Positions 45,437 to 54,680 of a DNA stretch of 64,000 nucleotides are shown here, piece after piece. A model generated the notes under the pieces. The model was not told the origin of the DNA. It did not search any database and saw only the letters and a program-made list of their open reading frames with translations. The DNA lies in contig JADJNS010000020.1 in assembly GCA_016714225.1 (NCBI GenBank), forward strand, positions 186,001-250,000, read 5' to 3'. The DNA comes from Archangiaceae bacterium. GTDB taxonomy: Bacteria; Myxococcota; Myxococcia; Myxococcales; Myxococcaceae. The translations under genes were made by a program, and so were the position numbers. Numbering within the stretch: position 1 is the first letter of the stretch; each line of letters starts with the position of its first letter.

Positions 45437-46626
45437 GGGCCGCGAGGGGCACCATAGACCGCGGCCTCGGGTCGGCGCGCGTTCGCCAGCGACATCAGCG
45501 CGGCGAGCGCGTGCGCGCCGAGCACCCAGCCGACGCAGCCGGGCCACTCGAGCCGCTGCCAGGTGAGCGCGGGCACCACGCCGGCGGCGCTGCCTCCGAG
45601 GTAGTAGGCGGTCACGTAGAAGCCCGAGGCCAGGGTGCGGTAGGGCGCCACCGCGAGCTGCCGCAGCTGGTTCATCGCCGCGGCCTGGCAGACGAACAGG
45701 CTCGAGCACAGCACCGCCAGGCCGAAGATGATGGCCGCGAGGTGCGGCACCAGGGTGAGGCCGCCGCCGGCGGCCCCGCAGAGCAGCGCGAGCCGCAGCA
45801 CCGCGCGCGAGCCGAAGCGATCGATCGCCGGGCCCGCGAACGGCGTCACCAGCGCGCCCACCAGGTACACCGAGAACAACAGCGAGAGGCTCGCGGTGCC
45901 CAGCTCGAAGGGCGCGGCGCTCAGGTGAAAGCCCACGTAGCTGAACGCGGCCACCAGCGAGAACAGCACGGTGAAGCCGGTGGCGAAGGTGGCCAGCACC
46001 GGGGGGCGGGTGACGAAGCGCAGGCCCTCGACCAGCGGCGCCGGCTGGTGCGCGCGCACGTGCCTCGACGGCGGCAGAAACAGCGCGGTGACCGTGGCGC
46101 CGAGCACGTTGAGCAGCCCCAGCACCACGAAGGCGTGCTCCCAGCGGGTGGCCGCGGTGACCAGCCCGGCGAGAAACCGGCCCGCGAAGCCACCCACCAC
46201 GTTGCCGGCCACGAACAGCGAGAGCGCCCGGCCCATCGCGCGCGGCTCGACCTCTTCGGCGAGATAGGTGATGGCCACCACGTAGACCGCGGCGATGGCC
46301 ACGCCCTGCAAGAAGCGCCACACCAGCAGCGCGTCGAGGCCGTCGGCGGTGGCGGCGAGCAGCGTCGAGGCGGCCAGCGCCCACAGCGCCGAGACGATGA
46401 CCCGCTTGCGGCTGAAGCGGTCGGCGAGCGCCCCCACCAGGGGAGCGCTCAGCGCGATGGCCCCGGTCGAGGCGCTGACGGTGAGGCCGACCTGGGCCTT
46501 GCTGAGGTGGAGCAGCTTCTCGAGGTGCGGCAGCAGCGGCTGGGTGGCGTAGAGGTCGATGAAGCTGCAGCACCCGGCGCAAGCGACCGCCAGCACGCCG
46601 CCCCGCGAGAGACCTACGGCAGGCAC
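45433..46626 (-). CDS. MFS transporter (YnfM-like)
   Basis: About 397 residues and twelve hydrophobic segments. Family features: QPLLPHLEKLLHLSKAQVGL, the loop 2-3 motif GALADRFSRKRVIV and a second-half repeat AGPAIDRFGSRAVLRL. Effluxes or exchanges an unknown small molecule. The GTG at 46626 is preferred; a TTG at 46638 would add four residues. First gene of the operon with STAS and kinase. Confidence 0.87.
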   Translation of the reverse strand: MPAVGLSRGGVLAVACAGCCSFIDLYATQPLLPHLEKLLHLSKAQVGLTVSASTGAIALSAPLVGALADRFSRKRVIVSALWALAASTLLAATADGLDALLVWRFLQGVAIAAVYVVAITYLAEEVEPRAMGRALSLFVAGNVVGGFAGRFLAGLVTAATRWEHAFVVLGLLNVLGATVTALFLPPSRHVRAHQPAPLVEGLRFVTRPPVLATFATGFTVLFSLVAAFSYVGFHLSAAPFELGTASLSLLFSVYLVGALVTPFAGPAIDRFGSRAVLRLALLCGAAGGGLTLVPHLAAIIFGLAVLCSSLFVCQAAAMNQLRQLAVAPYRTLASGFYVTAYYLGGSAAGVVPALTWQRLEWPGCVGWVLGAHALAALMSLANARRPEAAVYGAPRGP

Positions 46627-46752
46627 AGGCTCGTGCAAGGTGACGAGCGATATAGCTCAACGTCTCGACCAGGCCCGCGGCGACGGGCGTCTTCGTGGAC
46701 GTGGACGGCTTTTCAGCCAGCGCCACGCTCAAGCGCTCCCGCCGCGCCCCCC

Positions 46753-47532
46753 TCACCCCGCGTCGGCAGCCACGCAGACATTGCCCGAGCAGGTGCTGGG
46801 CGCCGGGCAGGTGTTGCTGTTGCAGCGGCAGGTGCCGTTGCCGTCGCAGTACTGGGTCGGCGCGCAGGCCGGGTGGTTACCGCAGGTCGCGGGGCCGGCG
46901 TCGGGAGGTGCGACGCAGACGTCGCCCGAGCAGGTGCTGGGAAAGGGGCAGGTGTTGCTGCTGCAGCGGCAGGTGCCGTTGGAGCAGTACTGGGTCGGCG
47001 CGCAGGCCGGGTGGTTACCGCAGGTCGCGGGGCCGGCGTCGGGAGGTGCGACGCAGACGTCGCCCGAGCAGGTGCTGGGAAAGGGGCAGGTGTTCGGGCT
47101 GCAGCGGCAGGTGCCGTTGGAGCAGTACTGGGTCGGCGCGCAGGCCGGGTGGTTTCCGCAGGTCGCGGGGCCGGCGTCGGGAGGCGCGACGCAGACGTCG
47201 CCCGAGCAGGTGCTGGGAAAGGGGCAGGTGTTGCTGCTGCAGCGGCAGGTGCCGTTCGAGCAGTACTGGGTCGGCGCGCAGGCCGGGTGGTTTCCGCAGG
47301 TCGCGGGGCCGGCGTCGGGAGGCGCGACGCAGACGTCGCCCGAGCAGGTGCTGGGCCACAGACAGGTGTTGTTGCTGCAGCGGCAGGTGCCGTTGCCGTC
47401 GCAGTACTGGGTCGACGCGCAGGGGCTGTTGACCCCGCAGCTCAAGGGCTGCTGCTCCTGGCCGATGTTGTGGGTCACGCCGCAGGCGGCGGCCGAGAGC
47501 AGCGCGAGCACGAAGGCAGAGCGGGAGTGCAT
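46753..47532 (-). CDS. Lipoprotein of five Cys-rich tandem repeats
   Basis: 259 residues. The signal ends SAAAC. The mature protein consists of five near-identical modules of about 46 residues, each with eight Cys (CGNHPACAPTQYC, CRCSSNTCPFPSTC) and joined by DAGPAT linkers. The pattern resembles dickkopf/EGF-like disulfide modules. Surface display is likely. A start at 47538 would add two residues. Codon-identical copies imply recent duplication. Confidence 0.8.
   Translation of the reverse strand: MHSRSAFVLALLSAAACGVTHNIGQEQQPLSCGVNSPCASTQYCDGNGTCRCSNNTCLWPSTCSGDVCVAPPDAGPATCGNHPACAPTQYCSNGTCRCSSNTCPFPSTCSGDVCVAPPDAGPATCGNHPACAPTQYCSNGTCRCSPNTCPFPSTCSGDVCVAPPDAGPATCGNHPACAPTQYCSNGTCRCSSNTCPFPSTCSGDVCVAPPDAGPATCGNHPACAPTQYCDGNGTCRCNSNTCPAPSTCSGNVCVAADAG
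46780..47400 (-). repeat. 138-bp tandem repeats inside the lipoprotein gene
   Basis: The word GTCGCCCGAG recurs at 46921, 47059, 47197 and 47335, exactly 138 bases apart; a fifth related unit begins near 46780. Units differ at only a few bases. Each encodes one 46-residue Cys-rich module. Confidence 0.92.
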
Positions 47533-47567
47533 GGGCATGCTCTTCAAAGACACGGACACGAAGAACC

Positions 47568-48477
47568 TTACGGAGCAGCGAGTTGATTGCGGGCGTCGGT
47601 GGCGAAGCGCCCGTTGGGAAAGAGCCTGACGCACTCGGCGAGGTCGTTTCGCGCAGCCTCGCGCTCGTTGAGCTCGAGCCGCGACGCCGCGCGGCCGAAC
47701 AGCGAGCGCTCGTTGGCCCCCAGGTGCTCGAGCGCGCGGGTGAAGGCGGCGACCGCCTCACGGTGGCGCCCGGCCCGGGCGAGCAGCTCGCCGTGCACCA
47801 CGCGCAGCTCGTCGGCGCGCGGCACCTGGGCGAAGTCGCGCTCGGCGAGGCGCGCGAGCAGCTCGAGCGCCGGCCCGCTCTGCCCCTGCTTGAGCAGCGC
47901 CTCGAGCTGCACCGCGTCGGCCTCACCCTTGAGCGCCCCGTCGGGGAAGCGCAGTCGGTAGCGGCCCAGCACCTCGAGCGCGGCCTCGGGTCGACCTTCG
48001 AGCCGCAGCTGCTGAACGGCTTCACCCAGCAGGCGCGACTCTTCGAGCAGCGGGTTGGGCGCGGGCAGCACCGGGGCGGCGGCCGCCGGGGCGGGCGCCG
48101 AGCGGCGGGGCCGGCCAGGCGCGGCCGGGGCCGGTGCCAAAGGCTCGGCCAGCGGCACCGAGACGGGGCGAGGCGGGCGAACCTCGACCACCGCGATGGG
48201 AAGTGTTGCGGCCGGCGGCGGAGCCTCGAGCGGCGCGGTGAACAGGGCGCGCGCGAGCGCCACCGCCGCAGCCGAGGCGGTGACCACGCCCAGCGCAGCC
48301 CACGCCGGCTTGAGCCACCCGGCGCGCAGCGGGGGCGCGCTCAGCCTGGCGCGAACCCGGGCCAGGGCCTGGGGAGAGCGTGGCCGCGGGCCCGACGCCC
48401 TTCACCCAACGCGCGGCTTCGGCTTCGCTGCTTCCGGCAGCCGGCTGGCTGTCGACCCAGCGCTTGAGCCCGGTCAT
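47568..48477 (-). CDS. Membrane partner (putative anti-sigma) of ECF triad 2, frameshifted
   Basis: Begins ATG 48477, overlapping the sigma stop by ATGA, with MTGLKRWVDSQPAAGSSEAE. After about 48372 the sensible reading moves to the frame that gives ALARVRARLSAPPLRAGWLK, a membrane helix (AALGVVTASAAAVALARAL), a Pro-rich linker and a TPR-like C-terminus ending near residue 300. Removing one G from the run at 48371-48374 restores one frame. The layout is the same as for the triad 1 partner at 24846. Consensus error or true inactivation cannot be told apart here. Confidence 0.65.
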
Positions 48478-49070
48478 TTGCTCTCCTCGGCGATGAGCTG
48501 ATTCATCTGGGTGAGAAAGTCGGCGCGCGCCCGGTGGAGCGCGACCCACACCGCGCCCACCTTGAGGCCGAGCAGCTCGGCGATCTCTTCGCCCGAGAGC
48601 TCTTCGAGCTCGAAGAGCACCAGCACGGTTCGGGGGCGCTCGCGCATGCGGTCGAGCACCCGGTAGAAGCGCACCGTGCGCTGGTGCCGCTCGAGCGCGT
48701 CGTCGGCGCTCTCTTCTTCTGCCGGCAGCTCGCCGGCCGCGTCTTCGGCCGAGCCGCGCAGCCAGCGGCGAAACGCGTCGCGCCGCCTGCGGTGCCGCAC
48801 CTCGTTCTCGGTGATGCGGTACAGCCAGGTCGACAGCTTGGCGCGCCGGCCGTCGAACGCCGGCAGGCTGCGCTGCACGGTCATGAAGACGTTCTGCACC
48901 GTGTCCTCGAGGTCGACGCTGGGCCCCCCCAGGCGGGCCGCCCAGCGGGTGACGTCACCGGCATGCGCGCGAAATACCTGCTCGAGCTCGAGCGGAGCCG
49001 CGGCGACCGATGTGGGCAGGGCGTTTTCCACCTCATTTCCCCCAGCCGCCCAGCCCGAAAAACCTTTCAT
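48474..49070 (-). CDS. ECF sigma factor, triad 2
   Basis: 198 residues. Regions 2 (VDLEDTVQNVFMTVQRSLPA, AKLSTWLYRITENEVRHRRR) and 4 (LFELEELSGEEIAELLGLKV, VWVALHRARADF) are intact. ATGA overlaps at both ends link it to the exported protein (49067) and its membrane partner (48477). Organised exactly like 23440-25538. Confidence 0.88.
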   Translation of the reverse strand: MKGFSGWAAGGNEVENALPTSVAAAPLELEQVFRAHAGDVTRWAARLGGPSVDLEDTVQNVFMTVQRSLPAFDGRRAKLSTWLYRITENEVRHRRRRDAFRRWLRGSAEDAAGELPAEEESADDALERHQRTVRFYRVLDRMRERPRTVLVLFELEELSGEEIAELLGLKVGAVWVALHRARADFLTQMNQLIAEESK

Positions 49071-49960
49071 CGGCTCTCCCAGCTCAGGCCCAGCGCCGCC
49101 AGCGCCTCGACCCGGGGCAGGCTGCCCCGGGCGACCGGGAGCGACGCGCCGACCCGCGACACCTCGAGCTGCACCTCTTTCAGCCAGCCGATGAGGGTGA
49201 CGCTCAAGCTGACCTTCACCGGGCCCAGCGGCAGGTGGGCGCGCAGCCCGGCGGCGGCGCCCGGCACGAGCTCTGAGAAGCCGGGGCTGGCGATGGCGTA
49301 GCCGAAGCCCTGCGCCGACAGCACGGCCAGCTCGAGGCCGGCGTGAAGGTCGAGCTGAAGGCGCGCATCGACCAGCCGCGCCCGCGCGGCCAGCTCGGCG
49401 CCCACCCACCACCACCGCACCTGCCCGGGGCCGATGGGCAGCGAGCGGGCGCTGACCCCGACCAGGCCCACCTCGGCCGCGAGCGGCCAGCGGGTGGGGC
49501 CGAGCGCGAAGTGACCCTCTCCCCCGAAGGCCCAGTCGCGAGACAGCGAGGCCAGGGCCGAGGCGCCGACCTCGACGCGCAGCGTGGGCGGAGCAGGAGG
49601 CGAAGGCGGCGGCGGCGGCGAAGCGGGCGAAGGGGCGCGCACGGTCGCCGGGCGCTCGCCCCACTCGGCCTCCCACGACGCGATGATGGCGGCGGCGACC
49701 TCGGCGCGGTCTTCGCACCCCGCCACCCCGCTCACCGCGCGCTCCGAGAGCGTGCGACCGTCGCCGTCTTCGAGCGAGAGCCAGAGGGCCTCGGGCTCTC
49801 GGAGCTCGACCCGCGCGCGGTGGCCGGGCACGCCGCGCTCGATGAGCGCCGAGAGCCGCCGCTCGACCGCCGCCGCAGAGGGGCACTCACCGGTGCCGTG
49901 CACCGGCAGCACCACCGTGAGCGCTACCGTGACCAGGGCCTCGAGCACGGCGCGACCCAT
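49067..49960 (-). CDS. Exported protein of ECF triad 2
   Basis: 297 residues. Signal-like N-terminus (MGRAVLEALVTVALTVVLPV), a first module (VPGHRARVELREPEALWL, SLEDGDGRTLSERAVSGVAG) with a conserved Cys and a helix AEVAAAIIASWEAEW, a Pro-rich linker, then a beta-strand-rich C-terminal half ending LSWESR. The domain order matches the triad 1 protein. The repeated co-occurrence with an ECF sigma suggests a surface-signalling partner. No Pfam family is recognised by eye. Confidence 0.65.
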   Translation of the reverse strand: MGRAVLEALVTVALTVVLPVHGTGECPSAAAVERRLSALIERGVPGHRARVELREPEALWLSLEDGDGRTLSERAVSGVAGCEDRAEVAAAIIASWEAEWGERPATVRAPSPASPPPPPSPPAPPTLRVEVGASALASLSRDWAFGGEGHFALGPTRWPLAAEVGLVGVSARSLPIGPGQVRWWWVGAELAARARLVDARLQLDLHAGLELAVLSAQGFGYAIASPGFSELVPGAAAGLRAHLPLGPVKVSLSVTLIGWLKEVQLEVSRVGASLPVARGSLPRVEALAALGLSWESR

Positions 49961-50039
49961 GGCACGCACTGCGCGCGCGTGTCGACCCGGCGCGCGCGCG
50001 GGGAACCGCGCGGTGACTTCTGGCCCCGCCCCACCACGG

Positions 50040-52449
50040 CTATTCGATGCGCAGGCGGAAGGCGCCCTCGTCGGCCGGGGGCGACGCCGAGTAGCCGTCG
50101 ACCACCAGCCAGTAGGTGGTGTTGGGCGTCGCAGTCCAGGTGAGGGTCTCGGGGCGGCCACCGAGCGCGGTGTCGCGCAGGGCGACGCACGACGACGGCG
50201 AGCAGCTGCCCTCGAGGCGCGCGAGCCCGACGTCGAAATCGCCCTCGGGAGTGACGGTGGCCGTCACCGAACGGGCCGCCGCGCCGGTGTAGGTGAAGGC
50301 GAACACCAGGTCTTTGCCGTCTTCGCTGAAGGCGTGGCAGGCCCCCCCGTAGGGCGGCATCGAGGTCTTCGCGTAGTCGTCGCTCGACAGCCGGGTGGTG
50401 TCGACGATGGAGTTGTCGACGCTGGCGGTGCTCAAGAGAATCGGCCGCGGGGTGGCGCAGGTGTCGTTCGCCGGAGCCCCGAGGCGGGCATCGAGACGAA
50501 AGTCGCCGCCCCCATCGGCCGAGTCGACCCCCACGTAGAAGGTGCCCGGCCCGGTCTGGTTGAAGGTGACGGCAGACAGCTGCTGCGCCGCGGCCGGCGC
50601 GACGCACGCCAGCTGCACCGGGGCGCCACCGCAGGCGTTCTCTGCGTACAGCACCGGCTGGTAGCCCGCGCTCAGCGAGGTGACCGCGAGGGTGACGGTC
50701 TGCGCTCCCGGGGGCAGCGTGTAGCTGTAGAAGACGTCTCTGCCGGTGGCGCGGGCTCCCGCCGAGCAGCTCGGGGTGAGCGCCGCCGCGTTGTCGTTGG
50801 TGGCGAGGGTAGTCGAGCCCAGCACGGTCACCGTCGAGCTCGCCCCCGCGGTGAGCGCCGGCAGGGCGAGGGCGGTGGCGCAGGTCTCGTTGGTCGGCGC
50901 CGGAGTCGGCGGCGCGAGCTGCACCGAGAGGTCGAAGCTGCCGCGGGCCCCCCGCGTGCGGCTGTCGACCCACACCGACCAGGCGCCGGCCGGCAGCCGG
51001 CGCACCACCGTCTGCGCCGGGCCAGCGCCGCTCGCGGCGCCGCAGGCCAGCTCGTTGGCGAAGGTGCCGCCGGTGCAGCTCGCCTGGGGCCGCACCGACA
51101 CCACGGGGAGCAAGGTGCTGCTGCCGGTGGGGGTCACCACCACGGTGACGTCGTGCAGCGCGGTGGTGGTGAACTGGTACGCCACGTCGAAGCCCTCGGC
51201 CACGGCCGAAGCCGAGCAGCTGGGCGCCTGGTCGGTCGCCGCGTTGCTGTTGGTCGCTCCGCGGGTGGTGCCGCTGGCGGTGGCGAGGCCCGAGCCGTCG
51301 AAGGTGAGCACCGCGGCGGTGGCGCACTCGTCGTTGCCGACCGGCGCCGCCGCGGGCGCCTGATGCACCTCGAGCTCGAACGCGCCGACCGACGACTGCG
51401 CCGAGTCGACCCACACGAAGTAGGTACCCGGCTGCTGGCTGATGAACGACAGGGCCAGCGGCTGCCCGGCCGGCGCGCTGCGCGCACACCCCAGCTCGTT
51501 GGCGACCGACGGGCTGCCGCACTGCCCCGGCGCCCGCACGTACAGCGTCGGCTCGTAGCCGGGGGTAGAGGCGCTTCGGCTCAGGGTGAGCTCGACGTCT
51601 TGCGCCGAGGCGAGCGTGTACGAGTAGACCACGTCGCGCCCGTCGAGCGCCGCCGAGCCGGCGCAGCTGGGGCTGGCGTCGCCCGAGGCGTTGCTGTTGG
51701 TCGCCAGCGTGGTGTTCCCCGAAGCGGTGGCGACGCCGTTGGCGAAGCTCAAGGGCACGGCGCTGCTGCACTCGTCGTTGGTCGGGGGTGCGGTGGGCGC
51801 CGCGAGCGTGATGGTGACGTCGATGGGGCCCGAGCTGGCGCCGTAGTTCTCGACGAACAGGTAGAGGTCAGCAGTGCGGTTGAGCAGCTTCAGGGTCTCG
51901 GTGGCCGCGGCCTGACCCGCCGTGTCCTGGCAGCCCAGCTCGGGGCCGGTGCACGAGGCTCCACGAACGTAGATGACCGGGTTGGCCGAGCTGCCGGCAG
52001 CACGCGCAGCGGTGATGGTCACGTCTTGCGCCTGAGCCAGCGGCAGCCGGTACACCCGCTCGGGGCCCCGCGCGGCGAGGTTGCAGGCGCCATCGGCGTG
52101 GTCGTCGAAGGCGGCGGGCGACGACTGAAAGTTGAGCACCGAACCGGTGACGGTGAGCGTCTGCGCCGCGCTGCACGCGCCGCCTGCCGCGCCGCCTGCA
52201 GCCCCCCCGGCGTCGCCTCCCGCCGCGCCGCCTGCGTCCCCACCCGCCGCGCCGCCTGCGGCTCCCCCCCGCGCCGCCTGCGGCTCCTCCGGCGTCACCG
52301 CCTGCCGAGGCACCGCCCCCGGCGCCCCCGCTACCGCCCGCGGTGCCGGGCCCCGCATCGCACAGCACGTCGGCGCACCGATATGCGCTGCCGCACCCGG
52401 CAGAGGTTGAAGCCAGGGCAGCGACGAAGAAGAGCGAGCGAATTTTCAT
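50040..52449 (-). CDS. Lipoprotein with PPC-like repeats, frameshifted at a G7 tract
   Basis: Signal and lipobox start at ATG 52449 (MKIRSLFFVAALASTSAGC), followed by a Gly/Ala linker (AGGDAGGAAGG). In the linker a run of seven G (forward C7, 52264-52270) shifts the frame. The downstream 700 residues contain about six repeats that begin NDECxxAxxL and contain DVVYSYTL or DVFYSYTL, typical of pre-peptidase C-terminal domains. With six G the frame is continuous. It is either a sequence error or a slippage switch that turns surface display on and off. Confidence 0.78.
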
Positions 52450-52499
52450 GGCGGTCGGCCCTCTGAGCCGCCTCGCCCTCGCGACCTTACGGCCCGCGC

Positions 52500-54611
52500 T
52501 CAGTTCTTCGGCTCGGACCTCGACAGGCTCGCCGTCACCACGGTGTTCACGGTGTACTTCATGCCGTTCGCTGCACCCGGCCGCACCAGCCGGAAGCTCG
52601 AGCCGCCCTCGGGCAGCTTCACCCGCTCGAGCCGGTAGGTATGCGCCCGCTGCGGGTAGTTGGGGTCGTTCACGGTGACGACGGAGTCGGTCTTGTCGTT
52701 CAGCACCACGAAGTGGCGGCCCAGCACGGTGCCGTTCGCGTTCTCGACCGTGTAGCTCACCATCTTCAGCTCGCCCTTCTTCACCTCGAACAGACCCGAG
52801 TCGAGGTCCGTCCACCCTTCGGCGCCGGGCGGCTGCTCACGGGTCTCGAGCGCCGACTGGTAGTCGAACGCCACCTCGAGCTTCAGCGGCGGGTTCACCT
52901 TGCGCGCGAAGAAGTCGAGCAGGCCCGCCACCTGCGCGTTGGTGAGCCGGCCCGCCTCGAGCGTCGAATCGACCCGGTAGGCGTCACGAATCGCCCGGTC
53001 GAGGTCGACGAGCTGCGAGCCTCCGCGCATCAGGCCGAGCGCCTGAATGAAGTTCGCCGCGCAGACGGTGGGGCAGGCGCCGCCACCGGTGCGGGCCACC
53101 AGCCTGGTGAAATCGCCCTCGCGCGCCAGCACCTCGGGAAAGTGCGCCGAGGCGCGCTGCAGGGCTTCGATGGCCCCCGACGGGGTGTCTTCGGGGCGGC
53201 GATCTTCCGGCACCGGCGGCCGGTGCGTGCCGATGGCGAGGTCCCAGAGGTCGCGGCCGTAGACCTGGCGCACCACCTCTTCGCGCATGATGTCGGTGGT
53301 GCCGTCGGCGATGCGCAGGCCCTGCAGGTCGCGCACGCGCTGGCCGAGATCGGTGAGGTCGGCGGCGTAGCCTTCTGCGCCGTGCACCTTCATCGCGAAG
53401 TCGGCGGCGGCCAGCGCCCACTCGACGCCCTCGGCCTTGGCCATCGGCACCAGCTCGGCGGCCTCGTCGTACTTCCCTTCGTCGAGCTTCTGCGCGGCTT
53501 CTTCGACCAGCAGCGAAGCCATGTGCAGCTTCGCGGTGTGCTCGGCGAGCGGCTGCTGCAGGTGGGTGAAGCGCCCGATGGGGCCGCCGAACGCCTCGCG
53601 CTCGCGCATTCGGGTGACCGCCTGCTCGAGCGCGCCCTTGCCGGTGCCGATCGCCGCCGCGCTCTGCATCAGCCGCCAGTAGAGAAAGTGCCTGCCGAAG
53701 AGCGTGCCGCCCTCGCCTTCACCGCCGAGGCGGAATTCGTCGGGCACGAAGAGGTGCTCGAACGAGACGCCGCCGAACGAGTTGCCCTTGAGCCCGTGCG
53801 CGTCGTGGGTGCTGAACGAGAGGCCTGGGTAGTCGCTGGGGAGCACGAACGCGTTGAGGTGACCGCTCGGCTCGTCGTCGGCCGAGCGGGTGAAGAGCAC
53901 CACGTGGGTGGCGGTGGTGAGGCGCGCCTGAAAGCTCTTCTCGCCGGTGAGCACGTAGCCACCGGGCACCTTCTCGCTGCGGCTCTGCATCGCGCGCACG
54001 TCAGAGCCGTGGGCCTTCTCGGTGATGGCGATGGCGACGTACGCCTTGCCGGCGGCGACGTCTCTGGCGATGGCGCGCACCGCGGGGCTGTCGGAGGCGA
54101 GCAGCGCGCGGCCGTGGGCGCCGCCCACCACGTCGCGCAGGTCGAGCGAGCGCTTGCCGAGGTGCTCGAAGACCTTCGCGCTCTGCGAGGCGCCCAGGCC
54201 CAGGCCCCCGACCTCTTCGGGCAGATCCAACCCCGGCAGGCCGAACTTCGCGCCCTGCGCGCGCCACGCGGGCGGTGAGAGAAAGTCGGGAGTGCCGGCG
54301 AGCTTCGCGGCGAGCGCGTCGGCCTGCTCGAGCACGGCCTCGACCTGCGACGGCGGGGCCCCGAAGAGGGCCGCCTGCGCGGCGATGGGCACGTGCCGCG
54401 CGGCGGGGGTCTCGAGGGCGACCGCCTCGGGCGAGCGGGCGCGCGGGTAGCGCTCGGCGTCGTGCAGCTCGGCGGGCGCGGGCGCCGGCGTCTCGAGCGC
54501 TCCGCGGGCGCGGGTGGCCCCCGCGGGCGTGCGCTGGGGTGCTCGATGCGGCTTTCTCCCGATTTCTGCGACCACGACGGCTCCAGTTCGGCCTTTCAGC
54601 CCTGGAGACAC
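52500..54611 (-). CDS. Acyl-CoA dehydrogenase fused to a papain/C39-like domain
   Basis: 703 residues, GTG start. Residues 1-80 are disordered. The acyl-CoA dehydrogenase fold spans about 85-480: FGLPGLDLPEEVGGLGLG, YVAIAITEKAHGSDVRAMQS, REREAFGGPIGRFTHLQQPL and HGAEGYAADL with RIADGTTDIMREEV, where the usual catalytic Glu (IYEGT) is Asp 436. From about 500 an extra domain has GGGACPTVCAANFIQAL (Cys 513 or 517), LGRHFVVLND (His 633) and VTVNDPNYP (Asp 649 / Asn 651), a likely Cys-His-Asn/Asp triad. This fusion is not usual for the family. No signal peptide. Confidence 0.82.
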   Translation of the reverse strand: MSPGLKGRTGAVVVAEIGRKPHRAPQRTPAGATRARGALETPAPAPAELHDAERYPRARSPEAVALETPAARHVPIAAQAALFGAPPSQVEAVLEQADALAAKLAGTPDFLSPPAWRAQGAKFGLPGLDLPEEVGGLGLGASQSAKVFEHLGKRSLDLRDVVGGAHGRALLASDSPAVRAIARDVAAGKAYVAIAITEKAHGSDVRAMQSRSEKVPGGYVLTGEKSFQARLTTATHVVLFTRSADDEPSGHLNAFVLPSDYPGLSFSTHDAHGLKGNSFGGVSFEHLFVPDEFRLGGEGEGGTLFGRHFLYWRLMQSAAAIGTGKGALEQAVTRMREREAFGGPIGRFTHLQQPLAEHTAKLHMASLLVEEAAQKLDEGKYDEAAELVPMAKAEGVEWALAAADFAMKVHGAEGYAADLTDLGQRVRDLQGLRIADGTTDIMREEVVRQVYGRDLWDLAIGTHRPPVPEDRRPEDTPSGAIEALQRASAHFPEVLAREGDFTRLVARTGGGACPTVCAANFIQALGLMRGGSQLVDLDRAIRDAYRVDSTLEAGRLTNAQVAGLLDFFARKVNPPLKLEVAFDYQSALETREQPPGAEGWTDLDSGLFEVKKGELKMVSYTVENANGTVLGRHFVVLNDKTDSVVTVNDPNYPQRAHTYRLERVKLPEGGSSFRLVRPGAANGMKYTVNTVVTASLSRSEPKN

Positions 54612-54680
54612 ACCCGCGCCGTTTCCTTAGCGCTTGAATCGTGACGTGGGCTGCAACCCCTCGAAACGCCAGCGGTTCGC

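Noticed and set aside
46780..47400. Possible CRISPR array (regular 138-base periodicity)
   Set aside because: The whole unit repeats with no unique spacers and encodes a protein module in frame.
45511..47586. Plus-strand frame of 691 codons
   Set aside because: Runs antisense through three recognisable genes and the 138-bp repeats; composition is that of a shadow.
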